In this document: in pieces, positions 35,437 to 44,500 of the stretch | Layout of the letters: each line of letters starts with the position of its first letter | Position numbering within the stretch: the stretch's first letter is position 1 | Assembly (NCBI GenBank): GCA_026192395.1 | Contig: WACF01000001.1 | Location: 676,977 to 740,976, forward strand | Length of the DNA stretch: 64,000 nucleotides | Origin: Proteobacteria bacterium 005FR1 | GTDB taxonomy: Bacteria; Pseudomonadota; Gammaproteobacteria; Pseudomonadales; Cellvibrionaceae | Reading direction: 5' to 3' | Translations under genes and position numbers: made by a program | The notes under the pieces: model-generated | Told to the model about the DNA's origin: nothing | Seen by the model: only the letters and a program-made list of their open reading frames with translations | Database searches by the model: none

Positions 35437-36756
35437 TTCCAGCTTGCGGTAGAGCGAACGCAGACTGATCCCCGCGATCTTCGCCACCAGTTCCTTGTCG
35501 TTGCTGTGGGCCTTCATCAGGCTTTGCAGATAACGCTGTTCGGCGGTTTTCAAATCCACCCAGGGTTCGGACTCCTCAGACTCCTTGCCCACGGCCGCTG
35601 CGGTATCGGTAGCCATGTCCAGACAATCCTTGATTACATCCGACTCGATCAGGTTGGTGTTGGTAAGCACCACCGCCCGCGTCAAAAGATTGCGGAGCTC
35701 CCGCACATTTCCCGGGAACGAATAGGCTTTCAGCAATCTCATCGCCGAGTCAGTCAGGTGATAGTCCTTTTCCGGGCTAATGCGTTTGAGCAGAGCGGCA
35801 ATCAGCAGCGGCAGATCCTCTTTGCGCTCGGCGAGCGAAGGAATCCGAATCGGAAACACATTGATCCGATAAAAGAGATCCTCGCGGAATTCGCCTCTTT
35901 TCACCATACCGAGGATATCCTTGTGTGTTGCACAGATGAGCCGGAAGTTGCTGGTTCTCACCTGCGCGGAACCGACTCGCCGGTAAGTGCCGCTTTCCAG
36001 CAGACGCAATAGCTTCACCTGCATCGACAAGGGCACATCGCCGATTTCATCGAGGAACAAGGTCCCGCCATCCGCCAGTTCCACAAGGCCCACCTTGTTC
36101 GCATCGGCGCCGGTAAAGGCCCCTTTCACATGGCCGAACAATTCGCTCTCAAACAGCGAGTCGCTCAGGCCGGCGCACTCGAGCGTCACCAGCGCCTTGT
36201 CCTTGCGGGCGCTGCCCCGGTGAATCGCTGTGGCGGCAAGCTCTTTGCCCACACCCGATTCGCCCAGCAGCAACACTGACGCGTCGCTGGTGCTGACCCG
36301 GGCAATCTTGCTCAGCATCGAGGTAAAGGCCTTGCTGGTTCCCACCATCATTTGCTTCGGGTCTTCGGCCCCCGCGGTTGGGACTGCGCGCAGCAATTCC
36401 ACAAAGCAGATCAGCGCCCCGTTCTCGTCGAGAATCGGCAGCATCTCCACATCCACATGCTCCCTGCCGCGAGGCGTGCGGTGGATGTGCAGTACCCGCT
36501 CTTTATGTCCCGAGGCCTGCGCCTTGGCGAGTGGACAGTCCTCCCCCGCCTGATCGCAAGGCACCTTGTAGCCGTGGGACACCTCGAAGCAGCGCCGCCC
36601 CTGGTCCAGGGGAATGTCTCCGAACTGTTCTTCATAGAGGTGGTTGGTGGCCAGGATCTGGTAATCCGGCGAGACCAGGATTGCCGGACAGTCGTAGCCC
36701 TCCAGCATCCGACCGGCTTCGGGAGAAGGTCTGCGATCCGAACTGATCAAACTCAT
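35425..36756 (-). CDS. fisR: sigma-54-dependent transcriptional activator, FisR-type sulfide sensor
   Basis: Enhancer-binding protein of 443 residues. The N-terminal PAS-like domain carries Cys56, Cys67 and Cys74 ([12 protein letters not shown], then GEDC); the 11 and 7 residue spacings equal those of C53, C64 and C71, which sense polysulfide in Cupriavidus FisR. The AAA+ domain has Walker A GESGVGKE (from about residue 165), the sigma-54 contact loop GAFTGA at about 213-218, and Walker [10 protein letters not shown]. The C-terminal helix-turn-helix is [18 protein letters not shown]. The ATG at 36756 is chosen because AGGTGG lies five bases upstream. It is divergent from the sulfide-oxidation operon it should activate. 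Confidence 0.88.
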   Translation of the reverse strand: MSLISSDRRPSPEAGRMLEGYDCPAILVSPDYQILATNHLYEEQFGDIPLDQGRRCFEVSHGYKVPCDQAGEDCPLAKAQASGHKERVLHIHRTPRGREHVDVEMLPILDENGALICFVELLRAVPTAGAEDPKQMMVGTSKAFTSMLSKIARVSTSDASVLLLGESGVGKELAATAIHRGSARKDKALVTLECAGLSDSLFESELFGHVKGAFTGADANKVGLVELADGGTLFLDEIGDVPLSMQVKLLRLLESGTYRRVGSAQVRTSNFRLICATHKDILGMVKRGEFREDLFYRINVFPIRIPSLAERKEDLPLLIAALLKRISPEKDYHLTDSAMRLLKAYSFPGNVRELRNLLTRAVVLTNTNLIESDVIKDCLDMATDTAAAVGKESEESEPWVDLKTAEQRYLQSLMKAHSNDKELVAKIAGISLRSLYRKLESAA

Positions 36757-36778
36757 GTTTGCCACCTGTGTCATTGGA

Positions 36779-36796
36779 TTTGCCAGTTATGGCAAA
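36779..36796. promoter_or_regulatory. perfect palindrome, candidate FisR upstream activator site
   Basis: TTTGCCA (36779-36785), GTTA, TGGCAAA (36790-36796): seven-base arms. It lies about 110 bases upstream of the predicted sigma-54 start point, the usual distance for an enhancer site, and 23 bases upstream of the fisR ATG, so it could also give autoregulation. Binding by FisR is inference. Confidence 0.55.
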
Positions 36797-36880
36797 CCCA
36801 AGGACAGAAGTCAACATTGCGAGTGCTCAGCGCACTATTTTTTCCCGTCAAAACAGTAGGTTACGACTGTCATTTACCGA

Positions 36881-36896
36881 TGGCACAGAAACTGCT
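36881..36896 (+). promoter_or_regulatory. sigma-54 (-24/-12) promoter of the sulfide-oxidation operon
   Basis: TGGCAC-AGAAA-CTGCT fits the consensus TGGCAC-N5-TTGCW with one mismatch and has the required ten bases between the invariant GG and GC. The start point would be near 36907, leaving a leader of about 220 bases before the dioxygenase ATG at 37130. I see no gene or other motif in that leader. Confidence 0.75.
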
Positions 36897-37129
36897 CTAT
36901 CCCGACGGAAAGGCGCAGATGACAGCCTTGTGACTGCCCATCGAGCCTCCCATTTCGTGGACCTGGATCTCTTTGTACTCGCGCACATTCAGTTCGCGGC
37001 GAACGCCCATAAATAAGCCAGAAATGATCACTTAAACCCCCATTGGAAACGCCGCGAATGCGCACATGTGAAAGCAGCATCCGCGACTGATTTACCACTT
37101 CGATCTCGGATGAATACAAGAGGTGCATC

Positions 37130-38014
37130 ATGAGCTACTCACCTGAAATGAAACCGGAAGTCGCCCCCTTTTACGACAAGGACACCAACACCTTCTCCTA
37201 CGTGGTGAAGGATCCATCTTCCAACAGCTGCGCCATTGTCGACGCCGTGCTGGACTTCGACTATGCCTCCGGCGGCATCGGCTACAAGGGCGCCGACGCC
37301 ATTATCGGCTATGTCAAGAAACATAACCTCAAGGTGGAGTGGCTGGTGGAAACCCACGTCCACGCTGACCACCTTTCCGCCGCGCCCTACATCCAGGAGA
37401 AGCTGGGCGGCAAGCTGGGCATTGGCGAGCACATCATCACCGTGCAGGAGACCTTCGGGAAGATCTTCAATGAAGGCACCGAGTTCCAGCGCGACGGCTC
37501 GCAGTTCGACAAGCTCTTCACGGATGGCGAGACCTATACAGTCGGCAAGCTCGAATGTAAGGCCATCCACACACCCGGTCACACCCCCGCCTGCATGACG
37601 CACGTGATGGGCGATGCCTGCTTCGTGGGTGACACACTGTTCATGCCGGATGCCGGCACCGCACGCGCCGACTTCCCCGGCGGGAACGCGGAGACTCTCT
37701 ACGACTCCATTCAAAAGATCCTGAGTCTGCCCGACGAAACGCGCATTTTCATGTGCCACGATTACTGCCCCAACGGCCGGGAGCTCGAGTATATGACGAC
37801 GGTCGGTCAGGAGCGCCGGGAAAACATTCACGTAAAAGAGGGAATCAGCAAATCCACCTTCGTCGAAATGCGTCAGGCCCGGGACAAGACGCTGGACATG
37901 CCGCGCCTGATTCTGCCGTCTCTGCAGGTCAACATGCGCGCCGGCCATTTCCCGGAACCGGAAGACAACGGAATGGTGTATCTGAAAATACCCGTCAACG
38001 CATTCAAACACTGA
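37130..38014 (+). CDS. persulfide dioxygenase (ETHE1-like MBL-fold)
   Basis: Oxidises glutathione persulfide (and related sulfane sulfur) to sulfite with oxygen; 294 residues. The metallo-beta-lactamase motif is THVHADH (H76, H78, D80, H81), with H151 (HTPGHTPACM), D168 (FVGDTLF) and H210 (FMCHDYCPNGRE); a single mononuclear iron is typical of the family. AAGAGGTG precedes the ATG. It is first in an operon with the sulfide:quinone oxidoreductase fusion, 67 bases apart, and downstream of a sigma-54 promoter. Confidence 0.9.
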   Translation: MSYSPEMKPEVAPFYDKDTNTFSYVVKDPSSNSCAIVDAVLDFDYASGGIGYKGADAIIGYVKKHNLKVEWLVETHVHADHLSAAPYIQEKLGGKLGIGEHIITVQETFGKIFNEGTEFQRDGSQFDKLFTDGETYTVGKLECKAIHTPGHTPACMTHVMGDACFVGDTLFMPDAGTARADFPGGNAETLYDSIQKILSLPDETRIFMCHDYCPNGRELEYMTTVGQERRENIHVKEGISKSTFVEMRQARDKTLDMPRLILPSLQVNMRAGHFPEPEDNGMVYLKIPVNAFKH

Positions 38015-38064
38015 AACACTCGATTACCAGAACATTCGATCATCAGAACATTCGATTATCAGAA
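38012..38064 (+). repeat. 16-bp short tandem repeats between dioxygenase and SQR genes
   Basis: Two near-identical 16-base units, CAGAACATTCGATCAT (38028-38043) and CAGAACATTCGATTAT (38044-38059), differ at one base. A degenerate third unit precedes them from 38012, starting at the dioxygenase stop codon, and a partial unit follows. The block fills most of the 67-base gap and ends just before the ribosome binding site GGGGAG. Confidence 0.7.
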
Positions 38065-38081
38065 AAAGGGGGAGTAGAGAG

Positions 38082-39704
38082 ATGAAGATCAATCAACTGA
38101 GCGGACAGGTTTCCGTATCCGACCAGATCAGTCCTGAAGACGTCAGCACGCTGAAACAGGAAGGCGTGGATATTCTGGTTTGCAATCGCCCCAACCGGGA
38201 AGCTTCCGACCAGCCAGACTTCGAGCAGATCGCATCGATCGCCCGGGAGCAGGGTATGGAGGCGGTGGCAATCCAGTTCACCAGCGGCGAGATGAACCAG
38301 CGTCATATTGATGAGCTTGCCGGGCTCCTCGACTCCGGCAAGCGCATCCACGCTTATTGCCGCACCGGAACCCGCTCGAAGAACCTTTGGGAAGCGGCCA
38401 CCCGCAAAACCACGTCGGAGCGAGAGCGACAATCCCCGATTCATGCCGCGGTGGACAAGAGCGGAAGTGCATCGCGAGCCAAGCCGCAGTATGACATCGT
38501 GATCGTCGGCGCCGGCTCCGGCGGCATCGCCACTGCGTCAAGCCTCTTGAAGCGGCGTTCCAGCTTTCGTATCGCGCTGATCGACCCCGCCGAGGTGCAC
38601 TACTATCAACCCGGCTGGACCCTGGTAGGTGGCGGTGTCTTCAATGCCGAGAGCACCAGGCGGCCGATGAGCTCCCTGATTCCGCATGGCGTCACCTGGA
38701 TCAAGCAGGCGGCCACGGGCTTCGCACCGGAGCAAAACAAGGTTCTCCTGGCGGATGGCAGCGAGGTTTACTATGACAATCTGGTTGTCTGCGCCGGCCT
38801 CAAACTCAACTGGGAGGCGGTCGAGGGCCTGCAGGAAACGTTGGGCAAAAATGGCGTGACCTCGAATTACAGTTACGACCTGGCGCCCTACACCTGGCAA
38901 CTGGTTCAGCAGCTCAAAGGCGGCAATGCCCTGTTCACTCAGCCCCCCATGCCGATCAAGTGCGCCGGTGCACCTCAAAAGGCGATGTATCTTTCCGCCG
39001 ATTACTGGCTAAAGCAGGGTCGCCTGAAGGACATCGACCTGCACTTCTACAATGCCGGCGGCGTGATTTTCGGGGTACCGGCCTATGTTCCCGCATTGAA
39101 CAGCTATCTCGAGAAGTACAACGCGCACACCCACTTTAACCACAACTTGAAAAAGATCGACGGCGCGGCGAAAAAGGCCTGGTTCAGCCACAAGGCCGAA
39201 GACGGCTCCGAGCAGCTGGTGGAAACTGATTTCGATATGATCCACGTGTGCCCACCTCAGTGTGCACCAGATTTCGTGCGGAACAGCAGCCTGGCAGATG
39301 AACAAGGTTGGGTCGATGTTGACCAGTTCACGCTGCGCCACAAGAAGTACGGCAATGTGTGGGGCCTCGGGGACGTGACCAACACGCCCAATGCAAAAAC
39401 AATGGCGGCTGTTCGCAAACAGGTTCCCGTAGTCGCGCAAAATATTTGCGATGTACTCGAGGGCAAAGCGCTTACCGATCAGTACGACGGCTATGGTTCA
39501 TGTCCGCTCACAGTCGAAAGGGGCAAGATCGTACTGGCGGAATTCGCCTACGGCGGCAAACTTGTTCCCACCTTCCCCACGTGGCTCAACGACGGCACCA
39601 AGCCGACCCGCTTTGCCTGGGAACTGAAAACCAAAGTCCTGCCCGCCATCTACTGGCACGCCATGCTCAAGGGTCACGAATGGATGACCGAAGCGACGGC
39701 ATAA
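38082..39704 (+). CDS. DUF442 phosphatase-like domain fused to type II sulfide:quinone oxidoreductase
   Basis: Bifunctional protein of 540 residues. Residues 1-110 are a TIGR01244/DUF442 (Blh-type) domain with the phosphatase-like loop AYCRTGTRS (C93). Residues 135-540 are a flavoprotein with FAD motif IVGAGSGGIA (142-150) and strong likeness to mitochondrial SQR: PIKCAGAPQKAMYLSADYW with C294, GNVWGLGDVTNTPNAKT, and DGYGSCPLTVERGKIVLAEF with C474. C294 and C474 match the two catalytic cysteines (human C201 and C379). It oxidises sulfide at the membrane, passing electrons to quinone and making persulfide for the adjacent dioxygenase. GGGGAG lies eight bases before the ATG. Confidence 0.9.
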   Translation: MKINQLSGQVSVSDQISPEDVSTLKQEGVDILVCNRPNREASDQPDFEQIASIAREQGMEAVAIQFTSGEMNQRHIDELAGLLDSGKRIHAYCRTGTRSKNLWEAATRKTTSERERQSPIHAAVDKSGSASRAKPQYDIVIVGAGSGGIATASSLLKRRSSFRIALIDPAEVHYYQPGWTLVGGGVFNAESTRRPMSSLIPHGVTWIKQAATGFAPEQNKVLLADGSEVYYDNLVVCAGLKLNWEAVEGLQETLGKNGVTSNYSYDLAPYTWQLVQQLKGGNALFTQPPMPIKCAGAPQKAMYLSADYWLKQGRLKDIDLHFYNAGGVIFGVPAYVPALNSYLEKYNAHTHFNHNLKKIDGAAKKAWFSHKAEDGSEQLVETDFDMIHVCPPQCAPDFVRNSSLADEQGWVDVDQFTLRHKKYGNVWGLGDVTNTPNAKTMAAVRKQVPVVAQNICDVLEGKALTDQYDGYGSCPLTVERGKIVLAEFAYGGKLVPTFPTWLNDGTKPTRFAWELKTKVLPAIYWHAMLKGHEWMTEATA

Positions 39705-39722
39705 GCTGACTTTCGGGCTCAA

Positions 39723-39748
39723 GGAGGCCGGAGCCGACTCCGGCCTCC
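39723..39748 (+). terminator. strong hairpin between SQR and SulP genes
   Basis: Perfect 11-base stem (GGAGGCCGGAG, loop CCGA, CTCCGGCCTCC). A T-rich run (TTTGCTTTTTT) begins only 13 bases later, so it may terminate partly or act as an attenuating or stabilising hairpin inside the operon. Confidence 0.55.
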
Positions 39749-39782
39749 CATCCATCTGCATTTGCTTTTTTCAAGGGCTTCC

Positions 39783-41552
39783 GTGAACACCTACCTGAAG
39801 TTTATTCCCGCCACACAGTGGCTTCGTGGCTACAGCCGCGAAAGCTTCATACAGGACCTGATTGCCGCGATCATCGTCACGGTCTTGCTCATTCCCCAAT
39901 CGCTTGCCTACGCCCTGCTCGCGGGAGTGCCACCGGAGGTGGGACTCTATGCCAGTATTCTGCCGCTGGTGGGCTATGCACTGTTCGGAACCAGCCGGAC
40001 ATTGTCCGTGGGGCCGGTTGCGGTAATCTCATTGATGACAGCGACTTCACTCGGCAGTGTCGCCGCCCAGGGAACCGCCAGCTACATCACCGCGGCAAGC
40101 GTGCTGGCGCTGCTGTCAGGGGTTTTCCTGCTGGCGATGGGCCTGCTAAGGCTCGGCTTGATAACGAACTTTCTCTCCCACCCGGTGATTTCGGGCTTCA
40201 TTTCCGCATCCGGCGTAATCATCGCACTCAGTCAGTTGCGCCACGTTTTCGGAATCTCGGCGGAAGGCGATACGCTCACCGAGCTCCTGCCCTCGCTGGT
40301 CGAAAGCATCGGCAATACGCACCTTCCGACGCTCGCGGTGGGGCTCTTCGTGCTGGGCTTTCTTTACCTGGCAAAAACTCGCGTGGCTGAATGGTTGAGC
40401 CGGATCGGAATGAACCGGCACAGCGCCTCGCTGCTGGCGAAGACGGCGCCTATCTTCGGCGTATTGATCAGCATTGCGGCCGTTTACCTGCTGAATCTGG
40501 GAGACATGGGTGTAGCTCTCACCGGTGCCATTCCCGCAGGCTTGCCGTCTTTGAGCTTTACAGTCCCTTCTTTGGAGCTGGTTGAATCACTAGCGGTCCC
40601 TGCCCTGCTGATCTCAATCATCGGCTATGTGGAGTCGATTTCCGTGGGCAAAACGCTGGCCACCAAGCGCCGCCAGAAGGTGGACGCCAATCAGGAGCTG
40701 CTGGGACTCGGGGCCGCGAACGTCGCCTCCGCGATTTCCGGCGGTATCCCGGTTACCGGCGGTTTCTCCCGCTCAGTAGTCAACTTCGATGCGGGCGCAG
40801 TGACCCAGGCGGCCAGTATCATGACTGCCGTGGGGATCGCTCTGGCTTCCCTCTTCCTCACCCCGGTTTTGTACTATCTACCCAAGGCAACACTCGCAGC
40901 AACCATCATCATCGCCGTTCTTTCATTGGTAGATACAGCGATTCTGCGGCAGACCTGGCGCTTTTCGAAAAGCGACTTCCTGGCAGTCTTGACGACCATC
41001 GTGATCACGCTGCTTTTCGGTGTGGAGATCGGCGTGGCGAGTGGTGTGGGCATTTCCATCGCCCTGCACCTGTACCGGACCTCGAAACCCCACATCGCCG
41101 AAGTGGGACTGATCGAAGGCACCGAACACTTTCGCAATGTGCGACGGTTCCATGTCGAAACCGTCCCGGAAATCCTTACCTTGCGTCCTGATGAAAGCCT
41201 GTTTTTCGCCAACGCCGGCTATCTGGAAGACCAAATCAGCGAAGCCGTTTACGAACGGGACGCCATTGCTCATGTGATACTGCTATGCAGCGCCGTCAAT
41301 GAACTGGACTACAGTGCGCTGGAAATGCTGGAAAGCCTCAATCATCAACTTGCGGATCAGGGAATCAAGCTGCACTTGTCGGAGGTGAAAGGCCCTGTCA
41401 TGGACCGGCTGAAGTCAACGGGATTTCTGGAGCATTTGTCGGGACGGGTATTTGTCTCGCAGTACGAAGCTTTCGAGTCTCTTAAAGGCGAGCTTCCCGG
41501 CGAAGCCAGTTCCGGAAATAAAAAAGCGGCGGTGATCTCTCACCGCCGCTGA
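39783..41552 (+). CDS. SulP family inorganic anion transporter with STAS domain
   Basis: Membrane anion transporter of about 589 residues. The SulP domain starts WLRGYSRESFIQDLIAAIIVTVLLIPQSLAYALLAGVPPEVGLYAS, followed by about a dozen membrane segments including PVTGGFSRSVVNFDAGAVTQ. The C-terminal STAS domain (about 430-570) has AHVILLCSAVNELDYSALEML. Sulfate or bicarbonate are common substrates; the place after the sulfide-oxidation genes suggests export or exchange of sulfate or sulfite. The GTG at 39783 with AAGGG upstream is preferred to a TTG at 39762. The last codons (NKKAAVISHRR) run through the terminator of the facing TonB receptor gene. Confidence 0.9.
   Translation: MNTYLKFIPATQWLRGYSRESFIQDLIAAIIVTVLLIPQSLAYALLAGVPPEVGLYASILPLVGYALFGTSRTLSVGPVAVISLMTATSLGSVAAQGTASYITAASVLALLSGVFLLAMGLLRLGLITNFLSHPVISGFISASGVIIALSQLRHVFGISAEGDTLTELLPSLVESIGNTHLPTLAVGLFVLGFLYLAKTRVAEWLSRIGMNRHSASLLAKTAPIFGVLISIAAVYLLNLGDMGVALTGAIPAGLPSLSFTVPSLELVESLAVPALLISIIGYVESISVGKTLATKRRQKVDANQELLGLGAANVASAISGGIPVTGGFSRSVVNFDAGAVTQAASIMTAVGIALASLFLTPVLYYLPKATLAATIIIAVLSLVDTAILRQTWRFSKSDFLAVLTTIVITLLFGVEIGVASGVGISIALHLYRTSKPHIAEVGLIEGTEHFRNVRRFHVETVPEILTLRPDESLFFANAGYLEDQISEAVYERDAIAHVILLCSAVNELDYSALEMLESLNHQLADQGIKLHLSEVKGPVMDRLKSTGFLEHLSGRVFVSQYEAFESLKGELPGEASSGNKKAAVISHRR
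41520..41549 (-). terminator. intrinsic terminator of the first TonB receptor (minus strand)
   Basis: Stem GCGGCGGTGA (41526-41535) and TCACCGCCGC (41540-41549), loop TCTC, followed on the minus strand by a T tract. It lies 29 bases after the stop of the receptor ending at 41579, and the same DNA codes for the end of the SulP protein. Near-identical copies occur at 48801-48836 and 52707-52742. Confidence 0.85.
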
Positions 41553-41578
41553 TGTCGGAAAGGAAGATTTGTTTGTTC

Positions 41579-44500
41579 TTAGAACTGGAGCAACACGCGG
41601 GCATAGAAGCGACGTCCGCGTCCATCGAAAACCGTCGCATCGTAGTTCAGGCTACCCTCTTCCCAGAAAGGCAGATCGGCGTTGAAGGCATCCAGCAAGC
41701 CCACGGTAAACGTGCTGGTACCGAGCGCTTCGTTGCTCCAGTTATGCCGATAGTTGTACTGCATGTCCCAACTGGAATAACTTTCAATCGTCCTGGAGAG
41801 CGTCGACCTGACCGCGTCACTCGCGTTCTGATAGGTGTTGTCGTAGTAAAGGTTCTCGTACGAGCCAATATAGCGGTTGGTCAGGGTCACACCGTGGTTG
41901 TCGTACATCCAGTTAAAGGTGATATGTCCCTTGTGGTCCGGCAGTGAGCGAACGAGGTTGCCGTCGCCTGTGGTGCCCGCCGCATCGAAAACCCCACTCT
42001 CGAGCAGACCCAGTTCCAGCCCCGGCACATCATTGAGCTCGTACTTACGCACGAAGGTATAGCTCAAGCCAAGATTGAAAAGTCCATAGTCACTATCCCA
42101 GCGGTACCCGGTTTTGAAGTCCACACCGTCGGACTCGATAGTGCCTGCGTTGATGGCTGAAAGTGTGGTGGTAATCAAAGCCGCGTTGGTGCTACCCACC
42201 GAGCGAACCACTCCTTCCACGACGTAGGTGCGCGGATCCACGACACACTCGAGACGTTCTGCAGAATCCCGGCCGTAGGTAGCTTCGAGCGCAATCGGAT
42301 CACAGGATTCGTAGGGCGTGGCCGCCTGGCCGGAGAGCGAGCTGTTTAGAACATAGTTGTCCGGATTTTGCTTGGCTTCATTGAACGCAGCAATTTCGTG
42401 CTGAATCGCCGAGATGGGCGGCTCCGGAAGTACCCGGTCTTCCACTTCGAAACGCCAGAAGTCAGCCTGCAGACTGAAGCCATCTGCAAAACCGCCGGGT
42501 GTCCAGATAAAGCCGATGTTATAGGTGTCCGCGGTTTCATTGCCGACATCGGGTGCCGGTTCACCCAAGGTATAGGTGAAGTTGGGTTCGGCGTTCTCGT
42601 TGGTAGCTGGCACGAGGTTCGCCCGAACCGCCTGGTTGCGGATCGGATCGCGGAAGGTAGCGCTCCAGGACTCGAGGCCCTCTTCTACAATGGCGATGTT
42701 CGGTGCACGGAAGGATTGTGAGTAGGAGGTGCGCAACAACAGACTTTCAACCGGACGCCAGCTAACAGCAAACTTGGAAGTCACATCGCTGCCGATGTTG
42801 CCGCCGTAGTCCTCCCAGCGAAATGCAAGCTGAGTTTCAACGTCTTCGATGAACGGCAGGGAGAACTCCGCGAACGCCGATTTTACATTGCGGTCGTGTT
42901 CATAGTTGAAAGTACACATCGAGCATTCGTAGTTGTTGCTGACGTAATGGAATTCATCCGGAACGCCATTTTCGTCATAGCCGAGAATCGCATTGGGAAT
43001 GCCTGGGTAGTTGAGGCGATTCGCTTTGGATGAGTTGGTCTGCATCCGGTACTGAGCACCAAGCGCAAACTGTGCGGTTCCACCGGCCATTTCAAACATC
43101 TCCCCGGAGACAACCGCATCGAATACACCGAGCTTGTTGCGTTTATCCGAACGACGGACAGTGGGATTCATCCACTCCATCAGCTCCGGATCATTGGCCA
43201 GGTTCGGATCGGTTAGCGCAGTCAGGTAGGGGTTGTAGAACATGCAGCCGTCCTGACCATGGTTGTTACTGGTCAGTGCGAGCGACAGGCTTTCGCGCGT
43301 AGTGAACACGAATCCGGGGAAGAAGGTCTGGGTCAGACCCGCGCCATAATAGGTCCATGCCGTCGGCAAACCGAGCGGTCCCGCCGCACTCACGAAGTCG
43401 AAATCGGTCACCCCGTTCGGTGTACAGTCTGGACCGCCCAGACCGTTTACCGCCAGTTCGGCACGGTCGCGCTGAAAGGTCTTGTAGTCCTGCTCGAGAC
43501 TCGAGTGTCCCCAGGAATAGCCCAGGTCGTAGTCGTAGCTTTTCTCACCGAATTCGAAGTCCCCGCGCAGCCCCAGCTGAATGCCGGTGGTTTTGGTGCG
43601 CGTGATGTTGTTGTCCCCTTCCCCACGCGGCCAGCCGGAACTGACGTTGGCGTAGAAAGGTACATCCAGACCGCCATTGGCTTCCGTGTTCGGATTATTG
43701 GGAATGTCGGCCGCGGTGGGGCGGGTCAGTCCGGCCACCGGCGCGTAGTAGCCCAGCTCCATCGGCATGCCCAGGTTGTAATTGATCCCGTAGCCCTGCA
43801 GGGCGGGAATGGGTGCATGCGAACCAGGGTGGGCAAGGTAGACCGTGGGGCCTCGGGTCACGTTGTAACCGTCGTCGGCGCGCTGAGTGTCCTGCTCGGA
43901 GTACTGGAAAAACGAGTAAAACTCAGTGGAGCCACTGAACGCATGGCTGAATGCACCTGCGAAGCTGTTCCTCTCCTGACCCGATGCAATGTAGTTCCAC
44001 TGATGGTTGTACTCGCGGCAAGCACCGTTTATTTCACCGCGATCATCTGACCGGCGGCCGGTAAAGAACGGTGTGCCGTCTCCGGACATCATCGAATAAC
44101 ACTGCGGGTCCGTGTAGACGAAGTCGTCGTTTCCGGCGTCCGCAATGTTCTGGGCCATGATGTCCCAATTAATGAAATCCGGGTTGACGCTGCCCCCGAA
44201 GAAAGGCGAATTGATCACCGCCGCCTGCCCACTGGGCACGGCACCCACATTGCCGGTGAATTCCGAACGTTCATCGAAAAAGTTCGCGTGTTCGACACTC
44301 ACCGGATCCCGCTCGAAACGCTCGGCTGACAAGACCAGGTGCGTATTGCCGTTGTCACTTGCCCAACCCCAGATGATGCTGGCGGTCTTGTCGTACTCGT
44401 TATCCGCAGCTTCGATTCCCTGGATGTCACCGTAAACTTCCAGACCTTCGAAGTCGGTGCGCATGATGATATTCACTACGCCCGCAACCGCATCGGAACC

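Noticed and set aside
37139-38011. 290-residue minus-strand open frame opposite the persulfide dioxygenase
   Set aside because: The plus-strand protein has every catalytic residue; the antisense frame is a by-product of codon bias.
38012-38064. Tandem repeats considered as a CRISPR fragment
   Set aside because: Units are directly adjacent with no spacers and no cas genes are present.
39762-39782. TTG start for the SulP transporter
   Set aside because: It lies within the T-rich stretch after a hairpin and has no ribosome binding site; the GTG at 39783 has AAGGG upstream.
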